Assembly (NCBI GenBank): GCA_000965745.1
Contig: CP009479.1
Location: 1,994,457-2,058,456 of the forward strand
DNA from: an uncultured archaeon
GTDB taxonomy: Archaea > Thermoplasmatota > Thermoplasmata > Thermoplasmatales > Thermoplasmataceae
Reading direction: 5' to 3'
DNA length: 64,000 bases
Shown: positions 16,255 to 24,243 of the stretch, in pieces
Layout: each line of letters opens with the position of its first letter
Numbering within the stretch: position 1 is the first letter of the stretch
Notes under the pieces: model-generated
The model's database searches: none
What the model saw: the letters and a program-made list of their open reading frames with translations, nothing else
What the model was told of the DNA's origin: nothing
Program-made: the position numbers and the translations under genes

Positions 16255-17186
16255 CAGATCACTCTGAACTGGGGGTCAAGTCCCTGTATGAATTTCATTA
16301 CATTTGAGATTGTGTCCTTCATGAATCTCTGCTGGCTCTCAACTGTAACTCCGGCAATATGTGGTGAAAAGATCACGTTGTCAAGCCCGAAAAGTTCTGA
16401 TTTGAAATCAGGCGGCTCTTTTTCATACACGTCTATGCACGCCTTAATGCCTCTGGATTTGACGGCATCAATAAGGGCACCTTCGTCAACTACTCCTCCT
16501 CTTGATGTGTTTATGATTAAGGCACCATCTTTCATCTTGCTGAATTCATTCTTTCCGATCATTCCCCTCGTCTGTTCGGTGAGTGGAACATGGAGTGATA
16601 TTATATCAGACCGGGAAAAAAGAGAGTCTAGTTCCAGGAAGGTGAGGCCAAGGTCTTCTTCCATTTCCTCCTCGAGCCTGACAGTATCGTAGTAGACCGT
16701 GTTTGCTCCAAGGTGAAGCAGCTTTTCGGCCAGTTTTTTTCCTATTGCACCCATTCCAACTATCCCGAAAGTCCTGTTCATCAACTCCATGGAATTTGTG
16801 AGAACCGGCCAGTTCCCGCTCTTTATTTCGCTGTGGAAGTGCATTATATTCTTGAGCTGGGAAAGTGCCATTGCAATCACGTGCTCCGCAACACTGTCCT
16901 TGTTCGCGGTGGGTATGTTTGAAAGCATTACATTTCTCTTTCTCAGGGCCGGGATATCAACATTGTCATAGCCTGTGCTGGCGACCTGGACAAATTTCAG
17001 GTTGGGAATTCTGGAGACCAGGTTTTCATCTACTGTTGTAAAAGTGGTAACGATCAGCACTTCCGCCTCATTGGAGCCGAAATCGGTTGAGGTTACTATT
17101 TCACCTTCAGGCATTACCTGGCCAAGGGCGGATGATATCTCCTCGATCGGAAGGAATGGGGGTAGAATGGAAAGAACTTTCATCAT
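16254..17186 (-). CDS. D-isomer-specific 2-hydroxyacid dehydrogenase
   Basis: This NAD(P)-dependent enzyme interconverts a D-2-hydroxyacid and a 2-oxoacid. The Rossmann motif is GIVGMGAIGKK, and the catalytic features are the Arg in INTSRGG, the Glu in IDVYEKEPP and the His in FSPHIAGV. Length (about 310 residues) is that of short family members without an ACT domain, so a role in serine synthesis is not implied. The frame extends to a TTG at 17210, but that lies just before the minus-strand TATA box (about 17211-17219), so the ATG pair at 17183-17186 is used. It is first in the operon with the ThDP decarboxylase. Confidence 0.88.
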   Translation of the reverse strand: MMKVLSILPPFLPIEEISSALGQVMPEGEIVTSTDFGSNEAEVLIVTTFTTVDENLVSRIPNLKFVQVASTGYDNVDIPALRKRNVMLSNIPTANKDSVAEHVIAMALSQLKNIMHFHSEIKSGNWPVLTNSMELMNRTFGIVGMGAIGKKLAEKLLHLGANTVYYDTVRLEEEMEEDLGLTFLELDSLFSRSDIISLHVPLTEQTRGMIGKNEFSKMKDGALIINTSRGGVVDEGALIDAVKSRGIKACIDVYEKEPPDFKSELFGLDNVIFSPHIAGVTVESQQRFMKDTISNVMKFIQGLDPQFRVI

Positions 17187-17530
17187 ATCACAATAACATG
17201 AGCATAGCAATATTTATTGCTTACTGGCAATGATTCCACTATTATGAAAGAGGATGCTCCATTAACTTTCACCACAGGCATCAACTTTTGCTGTCAGCAC
17301 CAGGTTCTCTGGTGTTCCTGCTGTGCCGAACAGTATCAATTCCGGGAGAACATGTACCCTGGGAATATTTGCCTGATTCAAACAAGCATACAATACGGGC
17401 AAGATGCAACAACCAGATGGCAGGGGCTATCGTTGTGTTCATCGGAGAGAAGCGTTGCGTACCCGTAACACCCCATAGTGCAAATTTCTGCATGATTGGC
17501 AGGATATCAAGCCCAAAATTTATGGCAAAG
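17187..17530. other. Intergenic region without a convincing gene
   Basis: These bases separate the dehydrogenase promoter from the SRP RNA. Open frames of 70-93 codons occur on both strands, but their translations are Cys/Gln/Ser-rich with no recognisable motif, and none is preceded by a good promoter. The minus-strand TATA box for the dehydrogenase is at about 17211-17219. Nothing else can be supported. Confidence 0.5.
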
Positions 17531-17540
17531 CTTTTTTATT
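17531..17540 (+). promoter_or_regulatory. TATA box of the SRP RNA gene
   Basis: CTTTTTTATT is centred about 25 bases upstream of the first paired base of the SRP RNA at 17560, the correct spacing for an archaeal promoter. Confidence 0.55.
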
Positions 17541-17559
17541 CAGCTTCCAATTCTATGGA

Positions 17560-17862
17560 GCCGGACTAGGCTGGGGAGCTAGGCGCTTCCTGTTACCCGA
17601 AGCCTATATGCGGGAGTGACGGCCTGGAGAGGTCAACCAAACTTCTGCCAGGCCCCGTGAAATCGCTGAAGTTCTGTTCCTTCGGATCGGAGGACCATAT
17701 ATGCGAGCCCGAAGGAGCATGTGTGTATGACTTATCAGGAGAATCCGCCAGGACCGGAAGGGAGCAACGGTATCCTGGACTCTTGATGCTGAAGGGGTGC
17801 GGGACGGAGAGGAAGCGGGGGGACCCTGACAGGACATTTGGCCCGATCCAGGCGGGTCCGGC
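17560..17862 (+). ncRNA. ffs: Archaeal signal recognition particle RNA (7S RNA)
   Basis: This RNA is the scaffold of the signal recognition particle, which targets membrane and secreted proteins. The ends pair (GCCGGAC at 17560 with GTCCGGC at 17856). The 5' domain has the loop sequence TGTTACCCGAAGCC, and the conserved S-domain helix 8 core appears as CAGGACCGGAAGGGAGCAAC near 17750. The length of about 303 bases is right for archaeal SRP RNA. Its protein partner SRP19 is encoded at 62111-62365, far from here. Confidence 0.93.
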
Positions 17863-17900
17863 ACTCACCATTCAAGGCCAAAAACGGGATATGATTATGC

Positions 17901-19052
17901 TTGGCAGACTACAAGATTATACAGGATCCACTTAACGGCCCGATCAAGCTGTCGGGGCTCTATGAAGAACTCCTTGATACGCCTGAAATGCAGAGGCTCA
18001 GGTATGTAAAATCACTCGGCCTGTGCTATCTCGTTTTTCCGGGGGCCAACCATACCCGGTTCGAACATTCACTTGGAGTGATGAATCTTGCAAGGGATTT
18101 TGCACACACCCTTGAACTGGAAGATACCGACATTGCAGCCGTTTCAGGCCTGCTGCATGATGTTGGGCACCCTCCGATGAGCCATGGTGTCGAGCGTTTC
18201 TTCCAGGACAGCACCGGGATGGACCATCTCGAAGCGGGAGTCCGGATTGTCAGAGGAAAGCCCCCTTTTGAAAGCAGCAGAATCCCGGACATTCTCGACA
18301 GCCATGGAATAGACCCCGGCGAAGTAACTCAGATCATGAAGGGGAAATCATCCAGGTACCCTATACACTCGAAGATTGTCAGCGGCCCCATTGATGTTGA
18401 CGAAATGGATTACCTCAGGAGAGACTCGCTCTTCTGCGGAGTCAAACTGGGCCTCATTGACGAGAGGAGGATAATGAATATCGCAAAAACGGAGTCCTCT
18501 GATCTTGTTATAGAAGAGAAAGGGATCCCGGCTGTTGAATCAGTGCTGATCGCGAGAATCCTCATGTACAATTCTGTTTATTTCCACAAGACCTGCAGGA
18601 TAGCGCAAATCATGATGGAAAAAGCCCTTGAATTGGCTTCTTCACCGCCTGAGAATCCGTTCAACATGGGAGATCATGACCTTCTGGCCGCAATTTCAAA
18701 GGATGAAGCATCAAGAAAATTAGTCGGGGAAATCATGCAGCGGAAGCTATTCAAGCCTCTAGCCAGGGTACCATACTCGAAGGAAAAGGAAAGTGGCATC
18801 ACAAGAAAACTGGGGTCAAACTATAACACCTCAGACTTCATAGTCGATGTGATACCGCCATTGTCATTCTCAGGAATAGACCGGGTTAAATCTGACCTTC
18901 GGGTAGTGACAGGAAAGAAAACATATTCCCTTGAGGGTGTATCGCCGCTTGTGCGCGCACTTTATGAAACCCTGGAAATAAGGACGATAAATGTTTCATC
19001 GAGAGAGGGCATCAGGGACGAAGTGCTCAATGATCTGGTAGAATTCACATAG
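17901..19052 (+). CDS. HD-domain phosphohydrolase (SAMHD1/COG1078-like)
   Basis: This 383-residue metal-dependent phosphohydrolase has the order typical of dNTP triphosphohydrolase-like proteins: MQRLRYVKSLGLCYLVFPGANHTRFEHSLGV, then the HD motif LLHDVGHPPMSHGVE (about residues 86-100), then ISGPIDVDEMDYLRRD in abbreviated form. The first His, the HD pair and the later Asp (VDEMDYL) are all present. The likely substrate is a nucleotide, but that is family inference. The start is a TTG at 17901; the ATG at 17897 is in another frame. The gene begins 39 bases after the SRP RNA and may be read from the same transcript. Confidence 0.88.
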   Translation: MADYKIIQDPLNGPIKLSGLYEELLDTPEMQRLRYVKSLGLCYLVFPGANHTRFEHSLGVMNLARDFAHTLELEDTDIAAVSGLLHDVGHPPMSHGVERFFQDSTGMDHLEAGVRIVRGKPPFESSRIPDILDSHGIDPGEVTQIMKGKSSRYPIHSKIVSGPIDVDEMDYLRRDSLFCGVKLGLIDERRIMNIAKTESSDLVIEEKGIPAVESVLIARILMYNSVYFHKTCRIAQIMMEKALELASSPPENPFNMGDHDLLAAISKDEASRKLVGEIMQRKLFKPLARVPYSKEKESGITRKLGSNYNTSDFIVDVIPPLSFSGIDRVKSDLRVVTGKKTYSLEGVSPLVRALYETLEIRTINVSSREGIRDEVLNDLVEFT

Positions 19053-19093
19053 CCGAATTCATTGCAGTTTGCTAAGGTTATCCCGGTCCTGGT

Positions 19094-19546
19094 TCACTGG
19101 AGTGCCTTCTCCATCCTGAAGGCGCCTTTTGAGCCCCTGAAATACTCATGATAGTATGTCACCATGTGCTCTATCTCAACATAGCCATGTTTCCTGTAGA
19201 ACCCTATGGACTCGAAATTCATGTCCCTGACTTCAAGTATCGAACGCTTCAGGCCCCGCTTCTTCATTTCTGCCTCAATATGATCGAGAAGCATGCCCCC
19301 TATGCCCCTGCCCTGATAGGCTGGATCCACTGCAATGCTTTCCACATCGCCCGTTGTCTCATCGATGGGAATTGCCGAAACGTAGCCTGCGATTTTGCCG
19401 CTATCTTCTGCGACATAGTTGAAAGACCTTCGCATCCGGAACATCCTCTTCAGCATAGCTCTCGAATAAGGGCCAACTGAAAATGCTCTTTTTTCTATCT
19501 CCACTATCTGATCAAGGTCTGAAGGGCTGACTTCTCTTATATCCAA
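19094..19546 (-). CDS. rimI: RimI-type GNAT N-terminal acetyltransferase
   Basis: This protein transfers acetyl from acetyl-CoA to protein N-termini. The sequence begins LDIREVSPSDLDQIVEIEKRAF in typical archaeal RimI fashion and has the acetyl-CoA loop YQGRGIGGMLL, followed by EVRDMNFESIGFYRKHGY. A long frame extends to a GTG at 19657, but a minus-strand TATA box (CATTATATCC, 19566-19575) lies 25 bases before the TTG at 19546. That leaderless start gives the normal 150-residue length. It is divergent from ribL. Confidence 0.85.
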   Translation of the reverse strand: MDIREVSPSDLDQIVEIEKRAFSVGPYSRAMLKRMFRMRRSFNYVAEDSGKIAGYVSAIPIDETTGDVESIAVDPAYQGRGIGGMLLDHIEAEMKKRGLKRSILEVRDMNFESIGFYRKHGYVEIEHMVTYYHEYFRGSKGAFRMEKALQ

Positions 19547-19705
19547 CTGTGGCAGTAATCCAAAGGGATATAATGAAACTTTATGGATCAGCGGAACAAT
19601 CCCCTGGCCGGGGCATTCTGCCCTGCTATCTTTCTGCGGGCCGAATATTCGGATCACTCTCCCTAACCTTTATAGAAGTCAGAACAATCACAGGGAAGTG
19701 GCACA

Positions 19706-20137
19706 ATGACCAGAGTTATGGCAACTGGAGTCTTTGACATTATTCATCTCGGTCACATTCATTACCTCAGGGAATCCGGAAAGCTCGGAGATGAGCTCGT
19801 TGTAGTCGTGGCCAGGGATTCTACAGCAAAGAGAAATTCAAAAGATCCCCTTTTCAACGAGGACATGAGGTTGCAGATCGTATCTGAGCTCAAGATTGTT
19901 GATAAGGCAATTCTCGGGCATGAGGGTGACATTTTTGCAACCGTGAGGGAAGTCGGCCCGGACATAATTACACTAGGTTATGATCAGCACTTCGACCCAA
20001 AAATCATCGAGGACCGGTGCCGTGAGATGGGCCTTGATACAAAGGTTGTGAGGGTCTCGAAATACAGCTCCGGACCGTTCGAAGGCTCCTCCCAGATAAG
20101 AAAAAAACTCCTGGAGAACATAGAAAGGGAAATCTGA
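19706..20137 (+). CDS. ribL: Archaeal FAD synthetase RibL
   Basis: This 143-residue nucleotidyltransferase joins AMP from ATP to FMN to make FAD. The adenylation motif HLGH lies at residues 14-17 in GVFDIIHLGHIHYL, and the second motif is SSQIRKKL near the end. Length and sequence match archaeal RibL rather than bacterial RibF. A TATA-like CTTTATAG at 19668-19675 would leave about ten bases of leader. In this window FAD would serve the CoADR-like enzyme and PyrK. Confidence 0.92.
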   Translation: MTRVMATGVFDIIHLGHIHYLRESGKLGDELVVVVARDSTAKRNSKDPLFNEDMRLQIVSELKIVDKAILGHEGDIFATVREVGPDIITLGYDQHFDPKIIEDRCREMGLDTKVVRVSKYSSGPFEGSSQIRKKLLENIEREI

Positions 20138-20212
20138 AAACTTCACGAAACCATTTCCAAACACATATATTTTTAATCTCCTGTATTTTCATACCACAAG
20201 GCTGGTGGCAAA

Positions 20213-20821
20213 TTGAAAATATCAGACAATGTTGAGTTGATCCCGGGGACAATGGCTCATTCGTACAGTATAGTGGAAAACGGGAAGATATTCCTGGTGG
20301 ATTCCGGAACAAAGGGATCGGGAAACAAGATTCTGAATTACTACAGGGCGATCGGAAAAGAACCGGATTATATCCTGATCACACACTATCACATGGACCA
20401 TATAGGCGGGCTGAACACGCTGATGGACAACTTTTACAGCGAAGTTTATGTCCCTTCGAGGGAGGTTGACATCATATCTGGAAAAAGTGGCTATCCTGAA
20501 GGGACTCCTGCTTTTCTGAGGCTGTTTACTAGAGTACCCGCCGCAAGACACCCTGAGCGCCTGAAAACTGCAGAATCCCTTGCAGCTTCCGGAGTTGAGG
20601 CAGTCAACACTGAGGGGCATACGCCGGGCAGCACATCATACTTCTTCCCCGAATTGGGTGCGCTATGTGTCGGTGACGCGCTTTACAACAGGAGAGGCAG
20701 TCTTGCAGTAAACACCATGTTTTCGCTGGACCTCAAAAAAGCTTCTGAAAGCAGGGAAAAGATACTTGGAATGAAGCCTGTCCTCATACTTCCGGGGCAC
20801 GGAGACCCAATCAGGATTTGA
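20213..20821 (+). CDS. Metallo-beta-lactamase-fold hydrolase
   Basis: This 202-residue hydrolase has an intact binuclear metal site: HYHMDH at residues 58-63, the His in EGHTPGS, the Asp in CVGDALY and the final His in LPGHGDP. Its compact size and the absence of extra domains fit glyoxalase-II-like or general thioesterase members; substrate cannot be read. The start is a TTG with GGTGG a few bases upstream. Its 3' end overlaps the convergent mptA by 11 bases. Confidence 0.88.
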   Translation: MKISDNVELIPGTMAHSYSIVENGKIFLVDSGTKGSGNKILNYYRAIGKEPDYILITHYHMDHIGGLNTLMDNFYSEVYVPSREVDIISGKSGYPEGTPAFLRLFTRVPAARHPERLKTAESLAASGVEAVNTEGHTPGSTSYFFPELGALCVGDALYNRRGSLAVNTMFSLDLKKASESREKILGMKPVLILPGHGDPIRI

Positions 20822-21701
20822 GGCTTTTTCTCAGCTCGCCAAAAGTTGAGTGGACCTTGGCAAAGGCGTTGTGCGGGTGTATGCTCTCATCACTTTCCGA
20901 GGTTATCTCAACTCCATAGTCTTCAGGAAAATCGGGATAACTGATCGCTATACTCTCCGCAACTTCGCGGACTATATCTTCCACAAATTTTGGATTCTTG
21001 TGTGCTTTATAAACGAGCTCGCCTTCGTCACGCCTCTTGAGGACCGAAACCAGCGGACCATTGACGGGTTTTTCAGCAATATCAATGAGGTCATCGATCT
21101 CGAGCTGGTGGGCCCTGTCGGTTTGTATCACAACCGTAACCGTGTTTCTCTGGTTGTGGGTTATGCTTGGTATCTTTGCAAGTATGTCTCCCTCAAGGGG
21201 AAACTCTTCACCTGTCATCGCCCTTGTGGTCTCCATGGCACACGGGCAGGCGTTTATCCCATGAACGATGATGCCAATGCTGGTTACGGAAGAATCCTTT
21301 GAGGCAACTGATCTGGAAATTATCCGGTACTTCACCATATGCTTCTTGCCATCTTCCGGCGACCTCTCAGAAAAATAATCCGCCTCGAGGTGCACTTCTG
21401 ATCTTGTGGAGTACGGGAACTTGGAAAGAACCTTTTCAGCTATATCTTCGGCCAGGAATTCAACCCCGGAAACTTTGGCGGGCTGGTCTGTTACATTTTC
21501 AATTGCCTCTATCGTCCTTGACAGGTCGGCCCCCTTTCTGCTTGCCGGCACATCCACAAAAACATCTATTGTGGAATACAGGTGGATCTCACGCTCCCCT
21601 CTCCTTATAATAATAGGATAAAGAACACCTTTGACTCCAACTTTCTGTATGGCCATTGGAATGTCAGGCTTTGTTCCCTGAACATCCGGATATTTGATCA
21701 C
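20811..21701 (-). CDS. mptA: GTP cyclohydrolase MptA (archaeal, FolE2-like)
   Basis: This 296-residue enzyme opens GTP to make 7,8-dihydroneopterin 2',3'-cyclic phosphate, the first step of tetrahydromethanopterin-type pterin synthesis and a source of tRNA-modification precursors in some archaea. The signatures are GVKGVLYPI, the metal and catalytic segment HGINACPCAMETTRAM (near residues 144-159) and ITHNQRNTV. It is the last gene of the order pcc1-pfdB-mptA; the prefoldin stop directly abuts its ATG. The shared operon looks like general growth control rather than a shared pathway. Confidence 0.93.
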   Translation of the reverse strand: MIKYPDVQGTKPDIPMAIQKVGVKGVLYPIIIRRGEREIHLYSTIDVFVDVPASRKGADLSRTIEAIENVTDQPAKVSGVEFLAEDIAEKVLSKFPYSTRSEVHLEADYFSERSPEDGKKHMVKYRIISRSVASKDSSVTSIGIIVHGINACPCAMETTRAMTGEEFPLEGDILAKIPSITHNQRNTVTVVIQTDRAHQLEIDDLIDIAEKPVNGPLVSVLKRRDEGELVYKAHKNPKFVEDIVREVAESIAISYPDFPEDYGVEITSESDESIHPHNAFAKVHSTFGELRKSLKS

Positions 21702-22067
21702 TTATTGTGCCCCTTTTCCCGACTCCTGGTATTTCTGCTTGATGGTGTTCTCTATTTCCTTGTATTTGTCTTCCAGGTTTTTCTGCTGTTTTTCCAGGGT
21801 CTTTACTCTAATCTCGCTGAGCTCCTTCTGTTCAGAAAGGTCGTCTATGATCTTCTTCTTGTTATCGACTTTGTAAAGGACAGATCCAACACTCTTGTAT
21901 ACAGGGGTATTTTCTTCCACACCTTCAAGTTCCTTCAGCGTTTTTTCTATCTCTTTGATTCTGGCATCCAGCTGGTATCTCTGTGAAGCAACCTGCTCGA
22001 TTTGAGACTCAAGCTGTTGCGCCTGCCTGATTTGATTCTGGATATAATTACTTAAATTCTGATCCAA
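21702..22067 (-). CDS. pfdB: Prefoldin subunit beta
   Basis: This 121-residue chaperone subunit forms the hexameric prefoldin jellyfish with the alpha subunit and hands unfolded proteins to the thermosome. Two long coiled-coil helices (about residues 4-45 and 75-115) flank the short beta region VEENTPVYKSVGSVLYKVDNK, the standard beta-subunit layout. It starts directly at the stop of pcc1 and ends directly at mptA, so the three genes are one transcript. The alpha subunit is not in the window. Confidence 0.95.
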   Translation of the reverse strand: MDQNLSNYIQNQIRQAQQLESQIEQVASQRYQLDARIKEIEKTLKELEGVEENTPVYKSVGSVLYKVDNKKKIIDDLSEQKELSEIRVKTLEKQQKNLEDKYKEIENTIKQKYQESGKGAQ

Positions 22068-22298
22068 TTATTCTACCTCCTCAAATATCTTGTCAACTAT
22101 GGTAAGCCACCTTGTGAGTGAGCCAATTGACGCTCTAAGCGATACAGTATCAGGGGCTTCTATATAAATGTAAAAATTATCAGCGTCCTCCTCTATTCTT
22201 GTAGAGGATCTGCCAACATCTTCTTTCAGGTCCGGGGTTATTGAATTGATATGCCCTTTGAATTCAGATTTTGGGAACTTTATCCTTACACTGAACAC
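22068..22298 (-). CDS. pcc1: KEOPS complex subunit Pcc1
   Basis: This 76-residue protein is the small dimerising subunit of KEOPS, which with Kae1 makes the t6A modification of tRNAs reading ANN codons. The fold pattern is a first strand (FSVRIKFP), a helix, then ADNFYIYIEAPDTVSLRASIGSLTRWL and a short acidic tail, all characteristic of Pcc1. It is the first gene of the pcc1-pfdB-mptA operon. Confidence 0.88.
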   Translation of the reverse strand: MFSVRIKFPKSEFKGHINSITPDLKEDVGRSSTRIEEDADNFYIYIEAPDTVSLRASIGSLTRWLTIVDKIFEEVE

Positions 22299-22421
22299 AA
22301 CCGTGCATTATCCGGAGGGTAATTAATCAAGCGGTGGGCGTGGCCGGTTGACACTTGATGTATCTGCATACACACCTGCAGCTACAGTTAAGTTAATATC
22401 GCGTGCTCAGGATATCTGCAT

Positions 22422-23057
22422 ATGTTTGAACCTGTTACTAAGAAAATATTCAGGTGGGGGACGGTCGATCCTGAAATATCCATCATGATTTACGGCCACC
22501 TGCTTGTCAAGAATGGCTCTTCAGTTCTGGTAGACCCTCCCGCTGTTCCCGGGCTGGAAAAGATGGCAACAGTGCTTGGAAAACCGGAAGCAGTAATCAT
22601 GACGAACTTCTCTCACACCAGGGGATGCGTGAAGGTTTCCAACACCCTCGGGGTGCCATTGTACATACCTGATGTCCGGGGTTCCAGCGAACTGAAGCCG
22701 GAGGAGGAGATAAGGATTCATGGGCTTGGGGCTGGAATAAAGTATGGTGAAAAAACGGAAATGCCGCTCGGACTGAAGGCGCATTACATTCGTGCTGAAA
22801 TGCCGGACGGAAAACTATCAGTTGAGGAGATGGCCCTTCTGCATGATGATTTCCTTGTTGTAGGGGATTCAGCATGGGGAATAGACGGGAAGCTGAACAT
22901 ATTCCCGACCGGTGTTAAGAAAGACGAGAAAGGAGAAATGGCTGAATCAACGCGGAAGGCTCTTGTTCCGGTAATCCGGAAGACAGGTGCCACCGGGCTT
23001 CTCTCCGGCCACATGGAGGATATAACAGAAGGCCTCCAGGGCATGGTTGGCAAGTGA
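22422..23057 (+). CDS. Metallo-beta-lactamase-like protein with degenerate metal motif
   Basis: This 211-residue protein follows the beta-lactamase fold (VLVDPPAVPGLEKM, then VIMTNFSHTRGC, then LVVGDSAWGI and LLSGHMEDIT). The metal motif HxHxDH is replaced by S64-H65-T66-R67-G68-C69, keeping only one His, while the later Asp and His positions remain. It is either a one-metal or non-metal enzyme, or a binding protein. Similar degenerate members occur in archaea; the function is unknown. It lies alone between pcc1 (divergent) and a tRNA gene. Confidence 0.72.
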   Translation: MFEPVTKKIFRWGTVDPEISIMIYGHLLVKNGSSVLVDPPAVPGLEKMATVLGKPEAVIMTNFSHTRGCVKVSNTLGVPLYIPDVRGSSELKPEEEIRIHGLGAGIKYGEKTEMPLGLKAHYIRAEMPDGKLSVEEMALLHDDFLVVGDSAWGIDGKLNIFPTGVKKDEKGEMAESTRKALVPVIRKTGATGLLSGHMEDITEGLQGMVGK

Positions 23058-23133
23058 GGTGATCTGTTCACACCTCTGTCGGAGACTTTTGTACCAAGCG
23101 AAACCTTAAAGTTTTGAACAGCGTTAAGGGGTC

Positions 23134-23208
23134 GGGCTCGTGGCCTAGTATGGATAAGGCACCGTCCTTCTAAGTCGGTGATCGGGGGTTCAAATCCCTC
23201 CGGGCCCG
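23134..23208 (+). tRNA. tRNA-Arg (anticodon TCT)
   Basis: The cloverleaf folds well: acceptor GGGCTCG pairs with CGGGCCC, the D arm is GCCT...AGGC, the anticodon loop is CTTCTAA with anticodon TCT, and the T arm is GGGGG-TTCAAAT-CCCTC. The anticodon stem has one T-T mismatch. There is no intron and CCA is not encoded. A box-A-like ACCTTAAAGT lies about 25 bases upstream, and a T-rich stretch (TCCTTTTATT) follows. Confidence 0.93.
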
Positions 23209-23221
23209 CTTCCTTTTATTC

Positions 23222-24109
23222 TCATGGATCGAATGATCCTTGGCCGTTCAGCTCAACGTTTGTGTAGAACAGTTTCTTTCTCTTTGGAATCCGCCCTTCC
23301 GGCCTGCCATTCATATTGCTGTATTCTTCAGTGAATGAGGGGGGTCCGAAAATATCGAGCAGCCCGTCATGTTTAAAATCAAGGCTCATAAGGTACTTTC
23401 CTCTTATTTTTCGAAGCAGACTGCCGATATCTTCAAAATCTTTCCGCCCGAAATTGTAGTCATACCAGCCCTTGCCCGGGTATGGCGGATCAAGATAGAA
23501 AAAAGCATTGCCAGAATCATACCTGGTCATAAGTTCCCTGAAATCCAAGTTCCTTATCTCCCATGACTTGGCTCTCCTCTGGACACTGAAGATAATTTCC
23601 ATGGTCTTTTCCAGGTATCTGAAGACCGATTTTTCCCTTGATGTGCCGTAAGTATTGCCCATACCCCCGAAACTTGTGCTGAGGTTGAAAAGTGTGCGCA
23701 TTGCCTTTTTGAAATCTGCATTTTCCGGCAGCACTGCAACTTCTTTATTGTCGCGATTCCCATGAGAACTGAGAACTTTATCGAGAACCAGGCCCCCATC
23801 CTTCCTGATGTAATCATTGAAGCTGGCAGAATCGATGCCGTCACTCTTTCTCTCAATTTCTTCCAGGAAACTTGAAAGGAAGTCTGTAACTCCTTCAGGG
23901 GTTCTCCGGACAACTTCAAAAAGGTTGACCAGGTCCGGGTTGAGGTCATTATAGATCGTGTGCTGCGAGTCCACATTGAGGGAAACAGCCCCCGATCCGC
24001 CAAACACATCAACAAAGATTTTACATCCTGATCTGGCATAAATTTCCGTTATCTGCGGGAGCAGGGCAGTCTTAGCGCCGGGATACTTTATGAGTTTTAG
24101 GTAGGGCAT
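23222..24109 (-). CDS. dam: Orphan D12-class N6-adenine DNA methyltransferase (Dam-like)
   Basis: This 295-residue enzyme methylates adenine in a short DNA site. It has the D12 order: KYPGAKTALLPQI (residues 8-20), the SAM motif FVDVFGGSGAVSLN (32-45), a variable recognition region with an insertion around 85-130, and the catalytic DPPY at 207-210. No restriction gene is nearby, so it may be a genome-marking enzyme or a leftover. It begins after a tRNA gene, a common landing site for mobile DNA, but no integrase is seen. Confidence 0.9.
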   Translation of the reverse strand: MPYLKLIKYPGAKTALLPQITEIYARSGCKIFVDVFGGSGAVSLNVDSQHTIYNDLNPDLVNLFEVVRRTPEGVTDFLSSFLEEIERKSDGIDSASFNDYIRKDGGLVLDKVLSSHGNRDNKEVAVLPENADFKKAMRTLFNLSTSFGGMGNTYGTSREKSVFRYLEKTMEIIFSVQRRAKSWEIRNLDFRELMTRYDSGNAFFYLDPPYPGKGWYDYNFGRKDFEDIGSLLRKIRGKYLMSLDFKHDGLLDIFGPPSFTEEYSNMNGRPEGRIPKRKKLFYTNVELNGQGSFDP

Positions 24110-24243
24110 TTACTCTGGTTCTGGCATTCAATTATGCGTATTATATTTAGCAGGTGAATCCATCGATTCTCATGGGGATCCAACCATTTTTAGAAACTTC
24201 TTAACGCTTATATACAGGACAGTAGCTAGCCAGAGGTTGAAGC

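Noticed and set aside
17217-17569. Open frames before the SRP RNA (83, 70 and 93 codons)
   Set aside because: Overlapping frames on both strands with low-complexity or Cys-rich nonsense translations and no promoter.
17593-17935. ORFs inside the SRP RNA gene
   Set aside because: They arise from the GC-rich, structured RNA sequence and are not protein genes.
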